Position numbers and translations under genes: made by a program. The notes under the pieces are model-generated. The model ran no database searches. It saw only the letters and a program-made list of their open reading frames with translations, and was not told where the DNA came from. DNA of 24,852 nt from Desulfovibrio sp. UBA6121 (GTDB lineage: Bacteria > Desulfobacterota > Desulfovibrionia > Desulfovibrionales > Desulfovibrionaceae). The stretch is from positions 5,875 to 30,726 of the forward strand of contig DIVX01000067.1 in NCBI GenBank assembly GCA_002422505.1. The letters run 5' to 3'. How positions within the stretch are numbered: position 1 is the first letter of the stretch; the number at the start of each line of letters is the position of its first letter. Below are positions 1 to 7,333 of the stretch, in pieces.

Positions 1-24
1 CAGCATGTGCCGGTCAATGTATTT

Positions 25-41
25 ATTGTCTCCATGACAAT
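25..41. promoter_or_regulatory. Perfect inverted repeat across the MocR start codon, putative operator
   Basis: The sequence is ATTGTC-N5-GACAAT, with perfect 6-bp arms, and ATG 34 lies in its middle. GntR and MocR dimers bind symmetric or repeated sites close to their own promoter. That this site serves autoregulation is inferred from position only. Confidence 0.45.
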
Positions 42-1416
42 CTGGACGCCACGACTCCCCACCGACCGGCCCAAGTATCTTGGCCTGGCCGACGCCATCG
101 ACGTTGATTTGGCGGACGGCGTGCTGGCCCCTGGCCAGCGCCTGCCCACGCACCGCGACTTGGCCGAGGCCCTTGGCGTTACCGTGGGCACGGTGACGCG
201 CGGCTATGCCGAGGCCGCCCGGCGCGGCTCCGTGCGGGGGGAGGTGGGGCGCGGAACCATTGTGGCCCCGGCGCAGGAGGGGGCAAGCCCCTGGTGGGGC
301 GGCGGCAAAGACGCCCAGCCCAAGATTGACCTGGGGCTGGTGACGGGCATGTACGGCCTGGACCCGGACCTGGGGGCGGCCCTGCGCGCCCTGGCCGCCA
401 AGGCCGACGCCCAGGAATATCTGTGCTATCAGCCCTCGCGCGGCATGGCCCGGCATCGTGAGGCTGGGGCGCATTGGTGCTCGCGTTTCGGGGTGCAGGC
501 CGGGGCGGAGCGCATCCTGGTAACTGCCGGGGGGCAGCACGCCCTGCTGGTGCTGCTTTCCGTGCTGTTTCGCCCCGGCGACCGCGTGGCTGCGGGCTGT
601 CTGAACTATCCGGGGCTCATGTCCGCCGCGGCCTTGCTCGGCCTCAAGCTGGTGCCCGTGGCCATGGACGAGGAGGGCGTGGTGCCGGAAGCGCTGGAGG
701 AGGTGTGCGCGCGTGAGGGCGTGCGCGGGCTTTACCTCATGCCCGGCTCGCACAACCCCACCACGGCCTCGCCGGGCGCGGCGCGGCAGGCCCGCCTGGC
801 GGAGCAGGCGCGTTCGCGCAATCTGCAGGTCATAGAGGACGCCGCCTACGCCCTGACGGTGGATGAACCTTTGGTGAGTTTGGCGAACCTTGCGCCGGAG
901 CGCACGTTTTTCATCGCCAGCGTGTCCAAGCTGGTGGCCGGGGGCCTGCGGGTGGCCTTTGTGGCCTGTCCGCAGGAGCATGTGGAGCGCCTGGAGCTGG
1001 GCATCACCGGCACCACGTGGATGGCCTCGCCCCTGTGCGCAGAGATAGCCTGCGCTTGGATTCTGGACGGCACGGCGGACGCCACCATGCGCCGCAAGCG
1101 CGCCGAGGCCGCCCGGCGCGGCGAGGTGGCGCGCCGGGTGCTGGCCGGACGGCGTTTCGCCGCGCTCAGGCACGGCTATTTTCTTTGGCTGAGTTTGCCG
1201 GAGCCCTGGCGGGGCGCGGATTTTGAACGTGCTGCGGGCCTGCGCGGGGTGGTGGTCATCGCCGGGGATTCGTTCGCCGTGGGGCAAACCCCGGCCCCGG
1301 CGGCGGTGCGGGTATCGCTTTCCGCCGCGCGCAGCAGGCAAGAGCTGGAGCGCGGCCTGGGCATTTTGGCGGAGCTGCTGGACGAGGCCCCCAGGCCGGG
1401 CCGGGCCATAGTGTAG
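34..1416 (+). CDS. MocR-type transcriptional regulator: GntR HTH fused to PLP aminotransferase-like domain
   Basis: Residues about 10-75 form a GntR-type winged helix (GQRLPTHRDLAEALGV, then VGTVTRGYAEAARRG). The rest is a fold-type-I aminotransferase-like domain. It contains GSHNPTTA, the aspartate of VIEDAAY, and the PLP-anchoring lysine K299 in SVSKLVAGGLR. MocR proteins usually bind PLP as a sensor and control vitamin B6, amino-acid or transport genes, often a divergent neighbour; any divergent partner here would lie left of the window. I prefer ATG 34 (460 aa, beginning MTIWTPRLP, typical of the family) over GTG 7. No Shine-Dalgarno is visible before ATG 34, so it may be leaderless or weakly initiated. 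A perfect inverted repeat overlaps the start codon and may be an autoregulatory operator. It converges on the next gene with a 5-bp gap. The family is sure; the target is unknown. Confidence 0.93.
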   Translation: MTIWTPRLPTDRPKYLGLADAIDVDLADGVLAPGQRLPTHRDLAEALGVTVGTVTRGYAEAARRGSVRGEVGRGTIVAPAQEGASPWWGGGKDAQPKIDLGLVTGMYGLDPDLGAALRALAAKADAQEYLCYQPSRGMARHREAGAHWCSRFGVQAGAERILVTAGGQHALLVLLSVLFRPGDRVAAGCLNYPGLMSAAALLGLKLVPVAMDEEGVVPEALEEVCAREGVRGLYLMPGSHNPTTASPGAARQARLAEQARSRNLQVIEDAAYALTVDEPLVSLANLAPERTFFIASVSKLVAGGLRVAFVACPQEHVERLELGITGTTWMASPLCAEIACAWILDGTADATMRRKRAEAARRGEVARRVLAGRRFAALRHGYFLWLSLPEPWRGADFERAAGLRGVVVIAGDSFAVGQTPAPAAVRVSLSAARSRQELERGLGILAELLDEAPRPGRAIV

Positions 1417-1421
1417 GGCGC

Positions 1422-2087
1422 TTAGGCCTGGCGCGCCCCGGCGAGCCGCACGGAGGGCAGCAGTTCGAAGCGCGCGCCCTTGCAGCGCTCGGCCAGTTGC
1501 GGCGCTTCGGCAAGGCTGCGCACCGGGCTGTACAGGGGCAGCACCTTGACCTTGCGCTCATAGAACAACAGCAGGGTTTCCAGGCGGCCAAAGGGCTTGG
1601 CCCGCTCGAAGTCCACCATGTCCAGGGCGTCGGTGGTGTAGCCCTCGAAGTCGAAACCCATGGCGTAGAGCTGGTCCGGCTCGCCGTCCGCTCCGGGCAC
1701 AGGGCCAAGGCAGCTGCATTTCCAGCCCAGGCTGTCCAGGGCGGACTGCACGTCGTAGCCGGGCAGGTCGGGCATGGCGTTGGCCAGCAGCAGGGCCCGC
1801 TCGTACCCGCGCGCGAACACAAGGCGAAAGGCGTTGCGCTGCTGGGCCTGGAGGTTGCGGCCCAAGGCGTTGGCCAGCTTGACGCCCTCGTTGTTCAGCA
1901 GGGCGCGGGCCGTTTCTTTGTCCTGCTCCGGGGCGAGGAACACGAACACGTCCGCCTCCACGTCGGCCAGGTTGCGCAGGGTGTCGCGCACCAGGGCCAG
2001 GGCCAGGGGATCCGGGCTTTGGCCCGGGGCAAGCTGGCGTAGTACGGGCAGGGGCTGGTCGAGGAAGAGCAGGACGGCGGATTTCAT
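1422..2087 (-). CDS. Divergent DUF2064 / GT-A-like protein (TIGR04282-type), function unknown
   Basis: The 221-residue product follows the layout of DUF2064 proteins, a nucleotidyl/glycosyltransferase-like (GT-A) family. It has an N-terminal hydrophobic strand (KSAVLLFLDQP), then LGRNLQAQQRNAFRLVFARG, then a strand ALLLANAMPDLPGYDV where typical members have a GSDCPDLP-like motif, and a final LPLYSPVRSLAEAPQL matching the usual proline/aspartate-rich end. The usual acidic metal site is weakened: the aspartate before CPD is replaced and the GGYY-like segment is altered, so activity may be changed or lost. The start is ATG 2087, because AGGAG sits 6 bases before it; the ATG at 2093 directly abuts that site. 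It stands alone and converges on the MocR gene. The family call is moderately sure and no substrate can be given. Confidence 0.72.
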   Translation of the reverse strand: MKSAVLLFLDQPLPVLRQLAPGQSPDPLALALVRDTLRNLADVEADVFVFLAPEQDKETARALLNNEGVKLANALGRNLQAQQRNAFRLVFARGYERALLLANAMPDLPGYDVQSALDSLGWKCSCLGPVPGADGEPDQLYAMGFDFEGYTTDALDMVDFERAKPFGRLETLLLFYERKVKVLPLYSPVRSLAEAPQLAERCKGARFELLPSVRLAGARQA

Positions 2088-2200
2088 GGACATCTCCTGG
2101 AATTATTGCCGCAAGCAATGCCGGCGTGGCCAATGGTAAGCACCGGGGCGCGCCCTGGCAATCCCCGGCGGGGGCGAAATTTCCTGTTGAATCGCAGCGC

Positions 2201-2229
2201 TTGAAGCCCCAGGGCAAAGGGCGTATTTG
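2201..2229 (+). promoter_or_regulatory. Possible sigma-70 promoter for the PNPOx-like gene
   Basis: TTGAAG and TATTTG are separated by 17 bases, and the start codon lies about 50 bases further on. The -10 match is only partial. No better pair was seen between 2094 and 2280. Confidence 0.35.
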
Positions 2230-2280
2230 TGGCGCGGCCAGGAGCCTGCGCCGGTCAACCTCAAAAGAAGCGGAGTACCC

Positions 2281-2748
2281 ATGCGCAAAGATGTGACCGA
2301 TGATCCCAAGGTTGTGGCCGATGTTTTGAACCGGGCGGAATACGCCAGCCTGGCCCTGGCCGATGCCGAGGGGCTGTACAGCGTGCCCGTGAATTTCGCC
2401 TTTGAAGACGGCGTGCTGTATGTGCATTCCGCCCGCAAGGGCCGCAAGTTCGAGGCCCTGCGCAGTGCTGCGCAGGCCGGCGTTCCGGTGGCTTTCAGCG
2501 CCGCCACGGGCCTTGAGATGAAGACCGGGGAAAAGGCCTGCCAGTGGGGCTACAAGTTCCACTGCGTGCTGGGTTCCGGCACGGTCGCCGTGCTGGAAGA
2601 CCCCAAGGAACAGCTGGCCGCCCTGGGGCGCATCATGAAGAAATACGCCGGGAGCGACACTTTCCCCTATCAGGAGAAAATGCTCGGCATCACCGCAGTG
2701 GTGGCCATCCGCGTGCTGCGCGCCACGGCCCGGCTTAAAAACACGTAG
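2281..2748 (+). CDS. Pyridoxamine 5'-phosphate oxidase-like FMN-binding protein (NimA-type)
   Basis: The 155-aa product has the split-barrel layout of the Pyridox_ox_2/NimA group. It opens with the strand pair YASLALADAEGLYSVPVNFA, then YVHSARKGRKFEALR, which contacts the flavin phosphate in relatives. GYKFHCVLGSGTVAVLED and a C-terminal helix with MKKYAG follow. Members of this group are small cytoplasmic flavoproteins that bind FMN or F420; some reduce nitro-compounds, most have no assigned substrate. The start is ATG 2281, with a GGAG about 6 bases upstream. The next gene begins 11 bp after the stop, with its ribosome site overlapping this stop codon, so the two are probably co-transcribed. 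This is not PdxH itself, which is longer and has other motifs. Confidence 0.88.
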   Translation: MRKDVTDDPKVVADVLNRAEYASLALADAEGLYSVPVNFAFEDGVLYVHSARKGRKFEALRSAAQAGVPVAFSAATGLEMKTGEKACQWGYKFHCVLGSGTVAVLEDPKEQLAALGRIMKKYAGSDTFPYQEKMLGITAVVAIRVLRATARLKNT

Positions 2749-2759
2749 GAGCGGTTCTC

Positions 2760-3344
2760 ATGGTCATTTGTTTCATTGGCGATTCCCTCACCCAGGGCAT
2801 TGGCGACGAGTTGGCCCTTGGCTGGGTGGGTCGGCTGGCGCGGGAAAGCTTTGCCCGCGATCCGCAGCGCGCGCGTGCGCTGACCGTGTGCAACATGGGC
2901 GTGCGCAGCGACACCTCCGCCCGCATTGCCGCCCGCTGGCGGCAGGAGACGGACAGACGCCGCCGCCCCGGCGAGGACATGGCCTTCGTGTTCAGCTTCG
3001 GCGCGGCGGACGGCAAGTTCGACCTGCCCGCCGAGGAGACCCTGGCCGCCTCGCACGCGGTGCTGGCCGAGGCCGCCAGCCTGGGCAACACCCTGTACAT
3101 CGCCCCGCCCCCGGCCTACGACGCCGCCTGGTCCGCGCACATCCGCCAGGTGGGGCAGGAGCTCTGCGGCATCTGCACAGAACTTGGCGTGCCCACCTTC
3201 GACTTCCACCAGCCCCTTTCGCAGCAGGCGGGCTACATGGCCTCGCTCAAGGCCGACGGCATCCACCCGGACGCGGCAGGCTACGAGCGCATGGCCGGGC
3301 TGCTGCACGGCTTCGCGCCCCTGGCGCGGCTTATGGGGTTGTGA
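2760..3344 (+). CDS. SGNH/GDSL-type hydrolase (lipase/esterase family)
   Basis: The 194-aa product begins with the block I motif FIGDSLTQG, placing the nucleophile at Ser9. It ends with the block V motif DGIHPDAAGY, giving the catalytic pair Asp166 and His169. An intermediate glycine lies in CNMGVRSDT. The block III Asn is replaced: GAAD stands where GxND is usual. There is no signal peptide, so the enzyme should be cytoplasmic. SGNH enzymes cleave or transfer acyl esters on lipids, sugars or thioesters; the substrate here is unknown. The Shine-Dalgarno TAGGAG overlaps the stop of the PNPOx-like gene, which argues for translation from the same mRNA. Confidence 0.88.
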   Translation: MVICFIGDSLTQGIGDELALGWVGRLARESFARDPQRARALTVCNMGVRSDTSARIAARWRQETDRRRRPGEDMAFVFSFGAADGKFDLPAEETLAASHAVLAEAASLGNTLYIAPPPAYDAAWSAHIRQVGQELCGICTELGVPTFDFHQPLSQQAGYMASLKADGIHPDAAGYERMAGLLHGFAPLARLMGL

Positions 3345-3373
3345 CGGAACCGGTTCAAACGGCAATGATTGTC

Positions 3374-3433
3374 TGCGGCGGGCAAGTAGGGTAGTACGGC
3401 TTTAGAAGGCCGGAAACCCCGCTTGCCGCCGCA
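3374..3433 (+). promoter_or_regulatory. Long GC-rich inverted repeat in the glgB leader
   Basis: TGCGGCGGGCAAG at 3374-3386 pairs with CTTGCCGCCGCA at 3422-3433. This gives 12 base pairs with one bulged G around a 35-base interior that can itself fold (CGGCTTTAGAAGGCCG). The repeat lies between the SGNH hydrolase stop and the glgB ribosome site. No T-run follows, so it is not a standard intrinsic terminator. It could be an mRNA leader structure or a processing site. Confidence 0.4.
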
Positions 3434-3464
3434 GCCGGGGCCGCCACAACCAGGAGTCCGCAGC

Positions 3465-5369
3465 ATGAGCGAGCACGTGACGCAGCCGGTGTTTATCGAG
3501 CCCTTCGACCTGTACCTCTTCGGCAAGGGTGAGCACTGGGACCTGTACCGCATTCTGGGCGCGCACCCGCACGAGCAGTGGGGCGAAACCGGCTACCGCT
3601 TCGCCGTTTGGGCGCCCAACGCCGGGGGCATCAGCCTGGTGGGACCGTTCAACGGCTGGCTGGGCCACGCGCACCCGCTGCACCCCGTGGGCTCCTCCGG
3701 CATCTGGGCGGGTTTTGTGCCCGGCCTGCCCGCAGGCGAGCTGTACAAGTTCGCCGTGACCGACCAGCACGGCCACACCATGTTCAAGACCGACCCCTTC
3801 GCCTTTTGCACCGAGATGCGCCCCGGCAACGCCGCGCGCACCTGCCCGCTGGACGGCTACGCCTGGAACGATGCGCCCTGGCTGGAGGAGCGCGCCCGCT
3901 TCGATCCGCCCCTGGCGCGCCCGCAGTCGGTATACGAGGTCCATGCCGGGTCGTGGCGCCAGCGCGAGGGCCGCTTTCTGTCCTACCGCCAAATGGCCGA
4001 CGAACTCATTGCCTATGTGAAGCAGCTAGGCTTTACGCACATCGAGTTCATGCCCCTGGCCGAGCACCCGCTGGACGAGAGCTGGGGCTATCAGACCAGC
4101 CATTATTTCGCGCCCACCTCGCGCTTTGGCCAGCCGGACGAGCTGCGCTATCTCATCGACCGCTGCCACCAGGAGGGCATTGGGGTTATTCTGGACTGGG
4201 TTCCGGGGCACTTTCCAAAGGATGACTGGTGCCTGGGCCGCTTTGACGGCACCGCGCTGTTTGAGCACGAGGACCCGCGCAAGGGCGAGCACCCTGACTG
4301 GGGCACGTACATCTTCAACTATGGCCGCCACGAGGTGAAAAACTTCCTGCTGGCCAATGCGCTCTACTGGTTCAAGGAATTCCACATCGACGGCATCCGC
4401 ATCGACGCCGTGGCCTCCATGCTCTACCTCGACTACTCGCGCAAGGCCGGGGAGTGGATTCCCAACGTCTTTGGCGGGCGCGAGAACCTGGAAGCCATAG
4501 AGCTGTTGAAGGAGCTGAACACCGTCGTGCACTCCCACTATCCCGGCGCGCTGATGATCGCCGAGGAATCCACCGCCTGGCCTGGTGTTTCCCGCCCCAC
4601 CTATACCGGCGGCCTGGGCTTCACCTTCAAGTGGAACATGGGCTGGATGAACGATACCCTGGCCTATTTCTGCAAGGACCCCGTCTACCGTGGCTGGCAG
4701 CACAACAATCTTACCTTCTCCATGCTCTATGCCTTTACGGAGAACTTTGTGCTGCCGCTTTCCCACGATGAAGTGGTGCACGGCAAGGGCACGCTTATTT
4801 CCAAGATGCCCGGCGACCAGTGGCAGCAGTTTGCCAACCTGCGCTTGCTGCTGTGCTACCAGTGGGCGCACCCCGGAAAGAAGCTGCTGTTCATGGGCTC
4901 GGAGTTCGCCCAGTGGAACGAGTGGAACTGCAAGCGCGAGCTGGACTGGATACTGCACTGCTTCCCCTCGCATACGGGCGTTTCGCAGCTTGTGGGCGAC
5001 CTGAACCACCTGCTCAAGAGCCGCCCGGCCATGTATGAGGCCGATACCACTTGGGACGGCTTCGAGTGGATGGACTTCCGCGATTGGAGCAACTCGGTCA
5101 TCAGCTTTGTGCGCAAGGCGCCAGGGCGCGAGCCTGTGCTCTGGGTGTTCAACTTTACGCCCGTGGTGCGCCAGGGCTATGGCGTGCGCTGCCCCGGACC
5201 CGGCTGGTGGCGCGAGGTGCTGAACTCCGACGCGGGGCTGTATGGCGGGTCCAACGTGGGCAACGGCGGCGGGCAAGAGGCCGCGCGCCACGGCGACGAC
5301 TGCTTCCTCACCCTGACCCTGCCGCCGCTGGCCGCCCTGGCCTTTACGCGCGGGGAGGAGGGCCAGTGA
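3465..5369 (+). CDS. glgB: 1,4-alpha-glucan branching enzyme (GH13)
   Basis: The 634-aa protein transfers alpha-1,4 chains to alpha-1,6 branch points in glycogen. The N-terminal part is a CBM48-like domain (YRILGAHPHEQ, FAVWAPNAGGISLVGPFNGW). The central GH13 barrel follows (VYEVHAGSW, HIEFMPLAEHPLDESWGYQ). The catalytic residues are visible: nucleophile Asp314 in IRIDAVASMLY, the acid Glu in IAEEST (367/368), and Asp435 in LSHDEVVHGKGTL. A C-terminal beta domain closes it. E. coli GlgB is near 728 aa; this form has a shorter N-terminus, common outside enterics. ATG 3465 has GGAG 8 bases upstream. No other glycogen gene is in the window. The last codons overlap the pdxA start (GTGA), implying translational coupling to an unrelated pathway. 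Confidence 0.97.
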   Translation: MSEHVTQPVFIEPFDLYLFGKGEHWDLYRILGAHPHEQWGETGYRFAVWAPNAGGISLVGPFNGWLGHAHPLHPVGSSGIWAGFVPGLPAGELYKFAVTDQHGHTMFKTDPFAFCTEMRPGNAARTCPLDGYAWNDAPWLEERARFDPPLARPQSVYEVHAGSWRQREGRFLSYRQMADELIAYVKQLGFTHIEFMPLAEHPLDESWGYQTSHYFAPTSRFGQPDELRYLIDRCHQEGIGVILDWVPGHFPKDDWCLGRFDGTALFEHEDPRKGEHPDWGTYIFNYGRHEVKNFLLANALYWFKEFHIDGIRIDAVASMLYLDYSRKAGEWIPNVFGGRENLEAIELLKELNTVVHSHYPGALMIAEESTAWPGVSRPTYTGGLGFTFKWNMGWMNDTLAYFCKDPVYRGWQHNNLTFSMLYAFTENFVLPLSHDEVVHGKGTLISKMPGDQWQQFANLRLLLCYQWAHPGKKLLFMGSEFAQWNEWNCKRELDWILHCFPSHTGVSQLVGDLNHLLKSRPAMYEADTTWDGFEWMDFRDWSNSVISFVRKAPGREPVLWVFNFTPVVRQGYGVRCPGPGWWREVLNSDAGLYGGSNVGNGGGQEAARHGDDCFLTLTLPPLAALAFTRGEEGQ

Positions 5370-6463
5370 CCGCGTCTGCCACATCGCACACCCTGGCCGT
5401 GACCCTGGGCGACCCCTGCGGCCTTGGGCCGGAACTGGCGGTGCGCGCCCTGGCCGATGCCCCCCAGCGCTACGAGCAGCGCGGCGAGCAGTTGCTGCTC
5501 ATCGGCCCGCTGGCCCCGCTGGTGCGCGCGCTGGAGGGCCGCCCGCGCTTTTTCGAGGCGCTGGACGCGGGCCTTGGCCTTTCCGAGCAGTTGGCCGTGC
5601 GCGGGCCGGGGGCCTATTTCGTAGAGCCCAAGGGCCTTGCCGGGCTGGACTATCCGCCGGGCGAGGCGGCCACTGCTGGCGGTTTGGCCGCCGGGCGCAG
5701 CCTGGATTTGGCCGTGCGCTTGGCGAAGGCGGGCGTCATCCAGGGGCTGGTTACCTGCCCGCTGAACAAGGCCTGCCTGCAGGAGGCCGGGTTCCACTTC
5801 CCCGGCCACACGGAGTTTTTGGCCGAGGGCCTGGGCGTGGGCGCAAAGAACGTCACCATGCATTTGTGCGGGCCCATGCCTGCCGCGCCTGTGCCGTCCG
5901 CCGTTCCCGGCGAGAAGCAGCCCGGCGAGAAGCCGCCCGGCGAGAAGCCGCCGCTAGTGCTGCGCGTCAGCCTCGTCACCACGCATCCGCCCCTGGCCGA
6001 GGTGCCCCGGCTGGTGACGCGGGAGGCCATTTTGCGGGCGCTGAAGCACACTGCGGATTTTGTGGAGCGGCTGGGCTTGCGCGGCGCAATCGGCGTGTGC
6101 GGGCTGAATCCGCACGCCGGGGAGAGCGGGCGCATTGGGCGCGAGGACCTGGAGGTGGTGGGGCCTGCCGTGGCCGAGGCCAAGGCGGCGGGGCTCAATG
6201 TGGACGGCCCGATTCCGGCGGACACGCTGTTCCATTTCGCCGCGCGCGGGCGCTACGCCGCCGTGGTGGCCATGTACCACGACCAGGGGCTTGCCCCGCT
6301 CAAGCTCTTGCACTTCGGCGAGGCGGTCAATGTGACCCTCGGCCTGCCCATTGTGCGCACCAGCCCGGACCACGGCACCGGCTACGACCTCGTGGGCACT
6401 GGCAGGGCGAAATTGACGAGCTTTGTGGCTGCGCTGGATTTGGCGAGAAGGTTGGTGGGGTAG
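5366..6463 (+). CDS. pdxA: 4-hydroxythreonine-4-phosphate dehydrogenase
   Basis: This enzyme oxidises 4-phosphohydroxy-L-threonine in the DXP-dependent pyridoxal phosphate pathway. Family motifs are all present: LGDPCGLGPELA, TCPLNKA, PGHTEFLAEGLG with metal ligand His148, CGLNPHAGESG, PADTLF, AMYHDQGLAPLK and TSPDHGTGYDL. The start is GTG 5366, which overlaps the glgB stop by 4 bases and sits behind GGAGGAGGG; this gives 365 aa. E. coli PdxA is about 330 aa. Much of the excess is an insertion near residues 172-196, between the CGP strand and RVSLVTTHPPL, built on a tandem PGEKP repeat. The insertion falls in a loop ahead of a core strand, so activity is probably kept. Confidence 0.95.
   Translation: MTASATSHTLAVTLGDPCGLGPELAVRALADAPQRYEQRGEQLLLIGPLAPLVRALEGRPRFFEALDAGLGLSEQLAVRGPGAYFVEPKGLAGLDYPPGEAATAGGLAAGRSLDLAVRLAKAGVIQGLVTCPLNKACLQEAGFHFPGHTEFLAEGLGVGAKNVTMHLCGPMPAAPVPSAVPGEKQPGEKPPGEKPPLVLRVSLVTTHPPLAEVPRLVTREAILRALKHTADFVERLGLRGAIGVCGLNPHAGESGRIGREDLEVVGPAVAEAKAAGLNVDGPIPADTLFHFAARGRYAAVVAMYHDQGLAPLKLLHFGEAVNVTLGLPIVRTSPDHGTGYDLVGTGRAKLTSFVAALDLARRLVG
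5906..5950 (+). repeat. Three tandem 15-bp repeats inside pdxA encoding PGEK(Q/P)
   Basis: Three in-frame copies of CCCGGCGAGAAGC(A/C)G encode PGEKQ, PGEKP and PGEKP, followed by one more proline codon. Copies two and three are identical. Copy number could change by slippage without breaking the frame. Confidence 0.9.
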
Positions 6464-6505
6464 GGGGTATCTTTGTAGCTGGGTTGTTCATTTGCAGGGG
6501 AATAT

Positions 6506-7333
6506 ATGGACACGGATGATCCGATTGAAAAAGGGAAAGCCGCAATTGTTGGTGAGCTTGTTAAAGAGGTCGCAAAATCTCCGAAAGTTCGAGAAGCTGG
6601 CGACCAAATTGCTCAAACCGTGTTGACGATCTCAAAAACGATTAATGTATGTTTGCTACCTATTGCTGCTGTGAACTTTGGCTATGAAAAAGCACGTGAG
6701 TATTTCATGAATTGCTTTTCAAAAGACTTTGAAAACAAAACAAAATCAATACCTAAGGAATGTGTTGTTGAGCCGAAGATTTCTATTGTAGGGCCTGCAT
6801 TACAGGGGTTAGCATTTTCTTGTGAGGAAGATGAACTCAAGAGCATGTACATTTCTCTTATCGCAGCAGCAATTGATGTGCGTAAGGCGCAAGATGTGCA
6901 CCCAGCGTTTATAGAAATAGTTCGACAGATTACCGCTAAAGAAGCTATTCTTTTGCAAACCGTTCTTTCTCTCGATATAATGCCAATTGCTCAGCTTATT
7001 TTGCACGATGGCGAGGATGGGCGTTTTTTGGTTATGACTAGACACCTAATGAGCGTGGCGGTTTATACTGAAGGAAGTAATGAGCAAAATATTGTTGAAC
7101 AATCGATGGTCGAAAACTGGATCCGCTTGGGGCTTGTCGAGGTTAGCTATGAAGACCTGCTTGCCACTCGCGCGTATTATGATTTCGTGAAAGGCGCACC
7201 GAAGTATCTGGAGCTGCATAAGGTACATGGTGACAGGCTTACAGTCGGTCAAGGCGTCTTGTCACGGACCTCATTTGGAGAAAAATTTGCCCGTTCCGTA
7301 GGGATTCTCCCCGATTTAAACTTTATTGCTTGA
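6506..7333 (+). CDS. DUF4393 / Abi-alpha-like protein, possible abortive-infection factor
   Basis: The 275-aa product resembles DUF4393 (Abi-alpha) proteins. It has a charged N-terminal helix (EKGKAAIVGELVKEVAKSP), a semi-hydrophobic stretch around residues 41-57 (INVCLLPIAAVNFGYEKA), then the core with VEPKISIVGPALQGLAF and EDELKSMYISLIAAAID. It ends in a winged-helix-like region (NWIRLGLVEV, then RTSFGEKFARSVGIL). The family is linked by name and distribution to phage abortive infection, but the mechanism is not established as far as I know. Base composition breaks sharply here: two 60-base stretches I counted were about 47% and 31% GC, against roughly two-thirds GC in the neighbours. Codons favour A/T endings. 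ATG 6506 follows AGGGG by 5 bases. It overlaps the rfbA end by 11 bp. Horizontal gain is likely; defence is inferred. Confidence 0.75.
   Translation: MDTDDPIEKGKAAIVGELVKEVAKSPKVREAGDQIAQTVLTISKTINVCLLPIAAVNFGYEKAREYFMNCFSKDFENKTKSIPKECVVEPKISIVGPALQGLAFSCEEDELKSMYISLIAAAIDVRKAQDVHPAFIEIVRQITAKEAILLQTVLSLDIMPIAQLILHDGEDGRFLVMTRHLMSVAVYTEGSNEQNIVEQSMVENWIRLGLVEVSYEDLLATRAYYDFVKGAPKYLELHKVHGDRLTVGQGVLSRTSFGEKFARSVGILPDLNFIA

Noticed and set aside
2281..2748. Naming the PNPOx-like protein pdxH because pdxA is nearby
   Set aside because: It is a NimA-type split-barrel protein of 155 aa. PdxH is longer and has a different C-terminal signature.
4026..5384. 452-codon minus-strand open frame in glgB
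   Set aside because: It is a shadow of glgB with antisense-type composition and no Shine-Dalgarno.
5906..5950. CRISPR-like repeat
   Set aside because: The units are contiguous, 15 bp, in frame and without spacers. It is a coding tandem repeat.
6464..7333. Genomic island or prophage boundaries around the AT-rich gene
   Set aside because: Only one gene is atypical. I found no integrase, transposase, tRNA end or flanking direct repeat.
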